DNA of 64,000 nucleotides, from IMG/VR virus record IMGVR_UViG_3300020478_001903, positions 1 to 64,000 of that record, one strand, 5' to 3'. Shown here piece after piece: positions 24,637 to 36,600 of this stretch; within the stretch, counting starts at the first letter, position 1; every line of letters starts with the position of its first letter. Source of the stretch: a virus. Position numbers and translations under genes: made by a program. The notes under the pieces are model-generated. The model was not told the origin of the DNA and made no database searches. It saw only the letters and a list, made by a program, of their open reading frames with translations.

Positions 24637-27600
24637 TACTTCCTACTCTTCTTGTTACTTGAATAACTACCACCAGATTTATTTCGTGACTTATTTTGTG
24701 TATAAGTGCCAGAACGCCGCTTACTTTGTTGGCTTTTCTTGTTACTCTTTTGTAACTGGCCGCGGCTCTGCTTCTTGTTGCTCTTCTTTGACTGTGATTT
24801 ATCTTGTTTTTGATTCTTTCTAGATTTCCACGACTCGGTTGTTCGATCGACCTTATCTTGCTTCTGTTTCTGCTCTCTGTTCTGCGTTTTGGCGCCGGTC
24901 TTACTGCCAGACTTCGAAGATCTCTTATTTTGATATCTGCTGCCGCTCTTGCCACCTGACTTCGAAGGCCCCTTGTCTTGGTATTTGCCGCCGCTCTTTC
25001 CGCCGGTTCGACTCTTCCCGGTACCCTTATCATCAGTCCCACAATCAGCATCTGCCGTGCCCGGGGGTTGGTTGGGAGCTACACGACCAACAGGATCTGG
25101 CCTACGAATCGTAAGTTGTTCGCCCTCGCTAAGATCGAGGCCAATCTTCATATCTGCCGACACATACTGCACCTCTTCTTCAATCTTGGCAAGCTCAACT
25201 AAGGAGAAGTAATCATACGGCCAATTGTAACTATAAGGCGTCGTAATTCGAGGTGTCAGAGCACTCACATTATCCGTGACCAAAGAGCGCCGATAGACTT
25301 CGAAATCTTTCTTGGCCTTCCGCTTGACCTTAAATACCAGCCACTGAATGTCATCCCCCTTATCCAAAATAAGGTCAACAAGTTCTTTTTCTTCCACTTC
25401 AGTCTCGGCGTGCTCAAATCTGTCGTCCAAATCGGGGGGGAGATTCTGCCAGATATCGGTGATATCTTTCTCGGTAAGTTTTGTGGAGAATTCAAATACA
25501 TACATCAGAATTGCATCTACTGTATCAAAGTCGACGAAGTTAAATCTTGGTGGGAATACATATTTGTCCATTGCGGCGACCAAGTTTTTATAAGTCTGTG
25601 AACGAGGGTCTGGCTGAGTAAATGATTCTAGAAGCTTTCCGTCTTTCGAGACTGTGCGCACCTCTTGTTCGGGGAACTTAATAAATTCTCGTCGATTCTT
25701 GATAGACTTGAATGGAATGGCAACAATCGCTTCTTCAAGCTTGTACTCTTTCTTGGGTTTTCCAACGCGCTGGGGGGTTCCCACCTTGAATCCAACAACA
25801 TCAGCCAGGGACTCCCCGCTGCCATCTTCAAGCGTCACCCAGACGCCATCGCCGCCCGTACAGCGATTGCCATATTGGTGCCACATTCCGCGGGTTATCA
25901 TCTGAGTAGCGCTTGCGGTGGCGTCGGTCTGAACATAACTTTCCGCAGGCACCGATCCAGTAGAAACCCCAGCAAAGTTCAGAATAGGAGTCTCAAACTT
26001 AGACTGGATTAACCATCTGTCTTTCTGGGTGACGGTCTGATCCGGGACCTGTTGTAATCGTTCCAAAAGATTGAAAGAGTTATCTATTTGCATGCGGATG
26101 TCAGCGTTTGGATCGCCAGCGCCGATGCTAGCATTCGCTGCATTAAGGTTGGGAGTGTATTCTTCTCTAAAAAATTCCGTAGTGGTATTAGAAATAATAT
26201 CATTCAATGTAGGATAGCCACTTGAAGATGCACTATAAACAAACTTAACCGTCGCCGAACCATCATAGTAGGGAGGAGTAACGTGGGAAAAGCTTAAACT
26301 CCAGGGCCCGCCTTGCTTGTGGGGCAGACTGTTAACGGACGCGGCGCGGACTGACGCGCCTACAGGAGGACCAAAAGCACTACGTCGGGAATACATGTCA
26401 AATTTAACTTCGGCCGAAGAGCTTCGAGCGCACAAGGGATTTACATCGGAGCGATAGAGACGCATTACCATCGTATAGGTGGTTCCGTCTACAACCTTGC
26501 GGAAATTCTCTTCACGTGCAGACTGAAAATTTGTCAGCTCGCTCACAAACATATTGGTTGTTTCACATAAGAAATTATCAATAGCATGCTCATATAATGG
26601 ACCATGCAGGGCGCAGGCGGGGGCGGAAAAAATATTGCGTTCTGGGGCAGAGCTGGATGCCACGCTTCCGGTAAACAAGAGGCCAAAGGCAAAGGCACCA
26701 GTGCTGGAGACGCCCGGCGGGGTGCGCTCTTTTCTTAGCGATGCGGGGCCCCAGCTATAACTACTAGACGGGTGCCTATCAAGCAAGACGTTGAGGCGCC
26801 CATTTGGATAATTAGAGAGGGCCGTCACATCTACAGAGGCGTCACGAGCGCCCCACTTGGTAATCCTAGTCTTAAGCCACTCATTTGAAAAATATTGTGT
26901 TGGATTGTATAAAGCTTCAAAAGGAAGCTGGGTCATCATGGCGGCCCCCAGTGACATGCCAAACGAGCTCAAGTCCTCAGTTTGAGGGCCCGAGCCCGAG
27001 CTTTGCCACAGAACATTGGCATCTTGGCCGTACGCCTCGAACCAGTTGCCGGGGTTTCCGCGATGAGTGCCGTAATAATTTCCATCTTTATCAACCGCTC
27101 TCTGGTCGCCAGCGCAAGCGAACTCGGGGACGAGGTCAGGGATGGCGTTACCAATTTGGGTGCCCATGAGTATGAAGTCGCTGGTAGCTAGGCCGGACTT
27201 AATTGTATTAAATAAGATGCCCGGGGACATAAGAGGTTCCATAATTGGACGCAAAGGAAGACCTGGGGCAACCCGGGCAGTATGTGTAATATCAGCCGGG
27301 TCAGTAAATGTTCCTGTCATATAACATAATTGCGGCCCGTAGGACTGTGAGAAGATGCGAGCCAACTCCACCGTTCGTTCTGCTGGGTAAAACCCCCTAT
27401 AAGGCACAAACTTCAAAAGAGCGTCGCACTTTAAGGACACCTTGTCTCGCACAATCATGAGATCTCCAGATCGTTTTTCGTTTAAATCATCATCGACAAC
27501 TTTAAAATATTTCAAGAAATCAGAATTTGTATAGGTCCTATAGAACCCCTCTTCCAAGCTGCTGCTGACGGCCGCACCCGAAAGTTCAAAAATATTATCT

Positions 27601-30600
27601 ACCGGAGAAAGAAAGTCGCCTCCTTGATCTTCAAGAAGATACTTCATATGAGAGCTTATGCGGAATTCGGGCAAAATAGAATAATCTTTACCAACCGCGC
27701 GAATTCTGTCAGAGATCAATGTATAGTTTTTGTAAGGATCTTTTCCGGCTTGAGAAGGAGCCATCCATACGGTATCGCCCCCAAACGCTACTTCGCTCGC
27801 TGAAACGATTCGATTCGCAGCGCCTTCTGCAGCGCTGCCATCGCCCTGTGTATTTCCGGCAGGCACCCTAAGCGCATACGTTGGCGCGGCATGAGGAGAA
27901 GGATGCTCCCGTTCGTTCCAGGATGTGCCATACACACGGGGGAGGCCGTTCTTTTGCGTCCAGGTTCCATAAAGGTTCATAAGGAGTCCCGAACCGTCTG
28001 AGGACGTGGCAGATTGGGTGACACTATAGTTGAGGTGCGCGTCTAGAGGCCAAGTGCTCTGAGAGGCAATCATGTTGGCGGGCTGGCCCAGGGTTCCGGT
28101 GATTGCTGTCGAGGCGCCTCCATAACGAAGACTGCGGAACTGACGATTAGAGTTCCAGATATTGTCAACATTATAGGCAGTGCGGCCGCGAACAGTCGCC
28201 CTAAAGGCATTCTCGGCCGCTGGATAAATTCTCTGACTATAGTCCATCATCAGACTAAGATCGCTGTTTAGAGCGAACTCGACAATCGAATCGTAGACCT
28301 TCGGCTGAGTCAGGTCGATCTTTAGACCAAGCCTGTTATCCAGGGCTGTGTGTGAAAAATAATCAAATTGATTTGAAAAGGATGGTGCCTTCATCATAAT
28401 GTTATTTATGGGGTCGGCGTCTTCGGTATTGTCTTCGAAATAAAAGTAGAAGGGCGAAGCTTCTTGTGCTATCGGCGCTTCAATGAAATCCCTAAACTCA
28501 TTGGGGCGAGAGGGATGAGTATACCCTGTCACCTTTTCACCGACCCGATTGGGTATAGCGCGAGGATAAACAGTGGTGCCTATAAGGTTGTTCTTGCGCA
28601 GGAGTCGGGCAACTTTTGTTTCACCTCCGCGAATTTGTTTCCAGGTTGGCCAGCCGTAAGGGCCATTGCGGTTATTAAGAGTGATGTTTAAAGTGCTGCC
28701 GGCTGTCCAAACGCTTTCGCGCGAAAGGTTTACGTTGGTGGCTATCCCGGTAGATCCAGAGAGTGCAAAGGCGGAGCGGTTGTAAATGGTCGTAGTAGGA
28801 GTGCCATCGGTAGCGATACTCAAATGATCACCAAGCTGCTTAGTTGCCTCATAGTTAATGTTGTTATAATCGGGGAGAGTTTTCGAGGCAGGCTTGACAT
28901 ATGCTGCTGGCTTGCCGCCGGCGAAAGGATCAAAGCGCCACCATGCAACCATCGCACTGCCAGTGTTCCAATCTATACGACTAGGATCTAGGGGTGCTCC
29001 GACGCCATATAACGAACACCAATTCCACGACAAACCATAACAGTCCGTACCAATCGCCACACTTCGAGAAAGAATCAGAATATCAGCGATATTTCCATCC
29101 CAGCCGCGGGTTCCATCGCCCGAGTTACCAATTGTACATCTGTCTGTGGAAGTGGGCAGTTCTATTACATCATCGTTAACAAGAGACCCGGACACAAATC
29201 CATTAAAGCCTCGATACCTCGCGCCGGTATAAGCGAGGGGGTCGCCGCCGTCCATCCATACATAAAAGTAATTGGGGCGCATCGCGGGGAATCCCGGAGT
29301 AGCGGTATTGGAGCCTCCGCCATATGTCATAACAAAATGATGCCATTCCCCTGTGCTACCAGAGCGTCCAAAATAGTTCGTGGGAGTTACAATCTGATGG
29401 CGCCCCGTTGCTGTTTGAAGCTCAAAAGTTAAGCCGGAGCCGTTCCAAAAAATACGCCTTGCACCGTCGAAATCAATTACTCGACCGTATCCACCTCCTC
29501 CAGCGGCGCGAGGCTTAACCCAGCCGGCAATAGTGAACATATTAGCATTGGCTCCGGCGCCCCCGACGATTGGTTTCCAGATACTAGCGGGGCCAATGTC
29601 TACTTTGGAATCTACTCCGTTAAAATCGCCTGAGTAGGCGCCGGCGATGGGTCCTTCTTCTGACGGGCTTTTGTAGCTGCCAGATCCTATTATGTGAGCA
29701 TTTACTGAAATCGGGTCGATCAACGACGTACCCAATGATCCAACAAAGTTATTTGGTTGTTCCCAATGATAGAACATATGATCGGATCCAGTTATAACTT
29801 GGGCTAATGTAGAAGCACTAGCACAGGCGGGTGAATCATATCCATAAATGCGGCCGGCTGAAGAGGATACCACCTGGGCCACCGTGGCCAACGTCGATGG
29901 TGTTTTGACAACCAAAGAATCCGCAATCCATTTATACTGCTGCTTGGATTGTGGAATAGCGTGTTGCACAAAAAGATTATCATAAATTTTAAACTCTGAT
30001 ACGGGAGGCCACTGTGTCGGCGCCGTAGTCGCTGTTGTATAAGGAGGCTGTAATGCGCCGCCCCAGCTAGGAATAATCTCTACACTTCCAACACCAGTAT
30101 AATTTGTTGAGGCAAAAGGAGTTGGGGCGCGGTTCAGGCCGGAAGCTTTTGTGTCGCCGGCCGCAGCATCAAATGTGTAAAGCGCGCCGAGGCCATTAAT
30201 AAAGGTATCTTTCTTGAAGATAGCATCCCCATCGCCATGATAACCATCATACAGGTCCGATACTTCTCGGGCTGTGAGATCCCGATTCCAAACAGCCACG
30301 TTCGCTATTTGCATCGTCGCTGCCCCCAATGCCGCATAGCCCGAAACAAAGTTCGTAGGCGCGGTGCCACCCGAGGCGGTAAAGTTCAAGGGATACCGCA
30401 CCTGTCGATTCCAGAGAGAGTGAAAACCCCAGTTAGAAACCTCATAGGGCAGGTAGTCCTGGAAGCGTACGCGCTCTGCATCCATTTGTAACTCACCATT
30501 CAAATACATATAGCAATTCAGGACCGGGACGGCTTCGTCGAAAACAGAAGACCCAGACTGCGCAACGATTGTTAAGTGATGCCACTGGCCCCGTTTGAGT

Positions 30601-33600
30601 CTGCGGCTGCGAAGCGCTATTGAACCATTGAAGTAGCCGGAAGCACCGGCAATCTTACAATATAAACGATCTACATTGCCGTTGTTTCCAAGGGTGTCGG
30701 GATCTCCCAGCCACACGATCTCTAAACCAGAATAACGTCCGGAGTTATAGGGCCCATCGCCCACTCCGAAAATTCTCCGCAGGCCCGTCGTACCGTCGTC
30801 ATCGCGATTAATCCACATCGAAATGGTATAAGACTGTGCTTGATCGGCCGAGGACGTACTTAACGTTCCGATTGCATCTTGCCAAGCTGCAGTAGTTCCG
30901 AGGTTCACCCGTTGTGTCGTCATCGATCCCGCTGGGCCGGCCAAATAGCTTTTAAAGCCTGCTTCTCCAAGAGCCCATTTCGCATTCCTATTGGTTTTTG
31001 TCCACGAAGGTACGGTAACGTAACTGCCGGAAGTCACTGAGCCATAGGCTGCATCAGAACCAAATGGACCACAGTGCAGACTGGCGCGTTGATTGAGGCC
31101 ACGATTCTTGCCAATCTGATCGACAACACGGATAGAATTTTGTATAGAAGGATCAACAGAAGCACTTCCCTGGATTCCATAATCGATAACCTGGCGGTTA
31201 CGATACGGGGAAGCATTGTATACGGAAAGTTCTTCGTGGGCCGGGTCTAGGTATCCACGAGATAGCGTTCTATAGTCGCCCGGTGCACTAAAGCGGTTAA
31301 CGATAATAGATTGGTTTGAATTAGCGCCTTGTCGATCAGGAAGCGCATAATCTAGTTGTATGCCGTCTGATGATTCGAGAGAGCCCCAGCCGGCTGCAGA
31401 GCCTGTAAGGGTCGGAGCAAAGGTGGCTGGCTGGCCCAATCGTCCATTATTATTTCCCTTCTGGTCATATATATATTCACCGGAAATCCCCGAATCACGC
31501 GCGTCATCGCCCATTCTCCACCACGAAATGCACGAAGGGGCATAAGACAACAAGAAAGCCAGATTAAATGGTTTGCCATTATTATATAAAGTCTCCACCT
31601 CAGCCGCGCTAAACTCCTTGTTCCATATGCTAACCTCGTCCATATAGCCGTTGAAGGCCTTGTTTGTACCACCATTGGCACCAAGGGCGCCTATATTTGT
31701 TTCTATCGCAACCGGACTGTCGGTATTGGTGCTTCCGTCGTCATTAACGCCGTTAAGATAAATGTGGAGTGCGCCGGCAGCGCCGCCGGCATAAGTCACA
31801 ACAACGTGATACCATGTATCCGCAGCAATCGTTGTACTACTTTGTCTCCAAGCAGAAGGGGCGTTGGTCCATTGTAAAATATTAGAAGCGTCCGTACGTA
31901 TATATAGGTATCTATCCGAGGTGCCGAACTTCATCAAATAAGGCAGAGTATCTGTTATCGAGGTAAGATTAATCCACAGTGAAATAGTAAAGGGTTTTGC
32001 GTCTGCACCAGCGCCGCCAATGGCCGCATCCCAGGTGGCGGCCGTTCCAATATTGATATAATCTCGATATCCATCGCTGCCGCCATCAAAATACATTGAC
32101 TTTGTATTAGAATCCCCCTGATGATTGGCCAACGGAGAAAGCGTGCGAAGCGCCGCAGCCATCGGATTCAGCGCGAAACTAAAGGACTGATCGTTAAAGA
32201 ACGGATCATTAACCGTCCGGGCATTACTATTGATAACCTGATAATTCTTCTGATAGTTGCCGATCGGATTATGAAGAATGGTGCCGCTCAAGCGCGTTCC
32301 CACCGAAGCCGTTGTCATCAAGATGTTCTTGATATTAACTGGGCGCTTGGATGTCTCGTCCCGGAACCGATAAGCCATAGGCAGATCCGGCAGGTAACCA
32401 TACTCAGCACTGCCCGAAGGAGTATCTGCAAAGGGGTAGTTTGCCGGGACAATGCCTAGGGCGCCCGAGTAGCCGCTTGCAGCCATGCTGCCGGCATCTG
32501 CACCCAAAGCGAGGCGGAAGCCCTCAGCGCGGTTCTCACGCGTATCTGAGCCCTGATTCAACTCCGTGTGGCGATACTTGCGACCACCAACAAATTTCTC
32601 CGTGAAGGGCCCTTGCGCAGGAACATCATGATCATTCACAAAATCATTATGTAGATTGGTTATCATTGTTCCCGACTTCCACTGCTCTACTTGAATATTG
32701 TAGCCAGTTCTAACTGAGGAACTGTAAAGACTAAAGGGTGCAAAGATGTTTCCGTTTGCTTTCTTATCCGGGTCTGCGCCCCCATCAGCACCGAAAGTAT
32801 TAATGCTCGGATCTAAGGAGAAGCCCAATCGTTGTTTGAATGTGGGATGATATACGTCAACAGTTTCAATCAAGTCCTCGACATCTGTATCAAAGGACAG
32901 CATGATATTGATCGGAACGTTAGAAGCCGAAACTGTAGGTCCAAAGGGCTGAATTGCTGGGAACAAAGCATTTGGCCGGTTAATAGGAGGCCTGCCTACG
33001 CCGCCGAAAGTGACAGCTCCCTCTGCATCGAACCTAAAGGGGGCACCAATGCGCCGGTCATAAGATTGGCGGATTGCATTCAAAAGATCAGCGCGTACGG
33101 GATTGAGGCTACTCGAAAGCGGAAGATCGTCTCTCTCGGCAACATAACGCCACCAGTAAACATTCTTATTCTCCTGATAATTAGCGACAGTAGTATAAGT
33201 TCCGCCGCCGACCACTGCTGTATCTGCAGCGCTCATTGTTTCTATGGTAGCTCGGCTATTATTTAATATTTGCCAGCTTCCGGAAGCGTTATTCACTCCC
33301 TTTTGATCTTTGATTTCTGCGACTGCATCGTTGGCGGCCGAACCAAATCTCCACCAAGAAACTAAGTCCGAATAAGCCGAATGGGTTGTGAGATTCTGGG
33401 GGCCCGGATTAAAACCAGTTGCAGGAGCAAAACCAGTAGTCTTGTTATATATCTCTGCTACTTCGGAGGCACTCAGCTTCTTCCCCCACAAACTCATAGT
33501 AGCTATCTCGCCGGCCCGGAAAGTCTCATTTGCATTGCCCGCTGAAAATGCAGCATCAAGCATCGATCCTATGCGCGCACTGTTGTTAACTGTAGGCACC

Positions 33601-36600
33601 GTTCCTATAGGCTGATAGGTGACACTAATAGTTTGAGCCACCCCGTTAACATAAATGACCGGAACGTTTGCTGTGTCAGAGGCATCATATGCAACTGCAA
33701 TATGGCGCCAAGAATCACCAGAAATTCCAGCGCCGGATGTAATCCATTCACCATTCCTGCCGGTAAAATTGATACTAAAATACACTTCGCCACTGGAACG
33801 CAAAGATACTCGTCGGAATCCATTTTCGCCAAACATAAACCATTCACGGTGGCCATCCGAAGGATTATATTTAACCCAGCCGGCAAAAGTAGATGCCGAA
33901 GAACTCAAGCTTGTCCACGATGAGTCGAGGGCGATATCATATCCTACAGCAACCGCGGGGGCCGGTGCATCAGGCTGTGTCAGCGCAACATACCTGGTAT
34001 TATAGTAATCATAAGTGGTGGTGTATATTGGGTGCGCCGGAGCATGCACATGCTTCCAGTTACTTATCTGAGTGGGGTTGGATGATCCAATCTGTCTCTT
34101 TGTCGGGGAAGTATTTGAGAACAAGAGGGTACCAGCAGGAAGGTCATCCGGTGATCCTCCCGCAGTGCTGTCAATCACGTTCACACCGTTAAACGACGCT
34201 GTGATATCCAGGGCGCCGACTCGCTCCAAAAACGGGAATATTCTTCGATACTTGGGGCGCTCTAAAAGATGGTTCTCAATAATCGTGCGCACATTTGCAG
34301 AAAAGTCGGCGGAGGCCGGAACCAATTGTCCCAACATAAAGGACAGCGAGGAATCAAACCACTTATAAAACTCATAAAAGCGATCAAAATCCATAGTATC
34401 GTTAGACACTTTTTCGAAAAACTTTCTCCTCATGAATTGCAGCTGCTTATAATGCGGGCGATGCTTTTCGACAGAATCACCGATTAAGTTATGTAAATCC
34501 TTAAGATTTGCAAAAGAATTGATCATCTCTTCGGAAATAACCTGATACATGCTCTTTTCAAAAGCAAAATAGAAGTCGGTTGGCCTAGTTTCCGAAGTAA
34601 AAAGTTCTTGATCCTGGGTGCCGAGGACCTTAACCATGTCTTGAGAAACAATATTTTCTGGGAGATTAAGTTTCGATGAAACAACAAAGTCCTTGTCTAT
34701 AGCCTTAACTGAAGATGCCAAGAAGTTATTTCCGAGACCAGTGTACTGTCGATTAAGAAGGGGGCCCAAAACACCAAACGTGGTTGCAGTAGCGGAACCA
34801 GATGCCAAATCGTCCACCACAAACTGCTGACTTGCGTTCGAACCTGTGTTAGTTAAGAACTCCCAGTTAAAAGCCAGAGTATCGATCTTCGCGACGTCGC
34901 CATTGGAACCGCTTGTATCAAATTGGAATGCATAAAGGTGCGGCTGCAGCGCTCCATGATTCTCGGTATCTAAGATATGGCTATTAAGGGTTTCATCATT
35001 CAAATAATCGAGCCAGAAACGGCATGCGTTTACCTTAACATCGCTAGTTTGAAGGACGTTTCCGGTGAAATCTTCACGGTGGGCGCCGATATAGACACGT
35101 CGCGAACCAGTTATGAAGCCAGCTGGGGGCGCACTAACCGTTCCCGAAACAGTGAATTCCTGCATAATATCGCCAGCTTCGGCCTGAACACCATGAAGCT
35201 CCACGACATAGTTACCGTCGAGACCGCCATAGGCAGCCCCAGCGCTGTTTGAAAGCCCCGCAATTGGATATTTCGCGGGTCGAACTCGGACCGCCAGATT
35301 CCATCGTGTGTTGTCGTATACTCCTTCATAAAGTGGAGAGGTAAGATAGGGAACAAAACCGCCGGCGGTGCCAGTGAGGACAAACCTCGCATTATTTGAA
35401 GTCCTTTCATCCCTAACTGCATATACTTGGAAGTTAACCCTATCAGGCGACGGCCATGTGGTTGCGGCTGTCTCTGTAGTCCCATGCACACCAAACAAAG
35501 AAGAAGACACAACATTCGTGTCATAATATACAATGGACTCCGGATCCAGCTTTTTGGGCATGAGCACTTCTGTTTCAAGCGTATAGGAATACCCTCCTGT
35601 TAAAGAAGTAACCGAGGGAAGATATCCAACGGAGTTGGCATTCGAGGAGTCGGCATAGTTATAAACATTCGCATATTGATTTTCGGCAGTATTGAAATTA
35701 ACAAATCGATCCGTGACGATAACGTTTCTGCGACTATTTCGCATCTCATACTGAACGTTATCGGCATACATGTTGATCTTGACAAGCTCGTCGTCAATGC
35801 CAAAACATCGAATAAGGTTTCTAAAAGCTTTTTCAGTACCCTTAGACTTATAGATATAACTTAAGTTGTTATATATGTTCTGATAGATGGTATTTTTAAT
35901 GTCATGTAAGGACTTGTCGAAAATCTTATTTTCGCTACGATCAGCAAGCTTTTCTAAAACGTCCGCATCAACAAATAAATCTGGTGCCACAAAGCCATAC
36001 GTACCCAAGAACCTTTCAGAAAAAGGAATGGGCTTGTTGCTGCCGCTGGGATAGCTGATGTCTTTAATCTTATTGAGGCTACCGATCTGCAAGTGCAAAG
36101 TGTCAAAGTAGCTAGACAAGATTTGTGTTAGTTTCTTGAGGTCACCGCTTCCCTCGTCGTCCTCTTCGGTTATCCAAGACGGCACCGAACTGTACATGGA
36201 GGCATTGTTGTTAACATCGTGTTCGGAGCCACTAAGTTCCAGTTCAGTATTGAGCGCAACCACCTTAGGGTGGAAAGCATAAATAATCGGATCTTCAAAC
36301 TCTTTCGTAGCAGCCGAAGAAGAAATTATAGCAGAGCCAGTATTCCGGGAAGATGAGTTATATCCTGTCCACGCTCCGTTTGAAAATCGACCTGAGTAAT
36401 CCAGCACCGTACTATCGGTGGCTGACTGACCTGTAATCCCTTCGTTGAACTTAAAGTAAACGCCCAAATCAACATTGGCGGTCTCACTTGTATCTATAAA
36501 GGGTGTAGGATCACTGTTAACACCGCCGCCCACTTGGGTAAACCAAAAGCGCCCAATATCTTGCGAAGTTCGTTGAGTCTTCCAATACCTAAATTCGTCC

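Noticed and set aside
24839-25212. Plus-strand frames opposite the giant protein tail
   Set aside because: Low-complexity mirror frames in several registers; none has a ribosome site or recognisable product.
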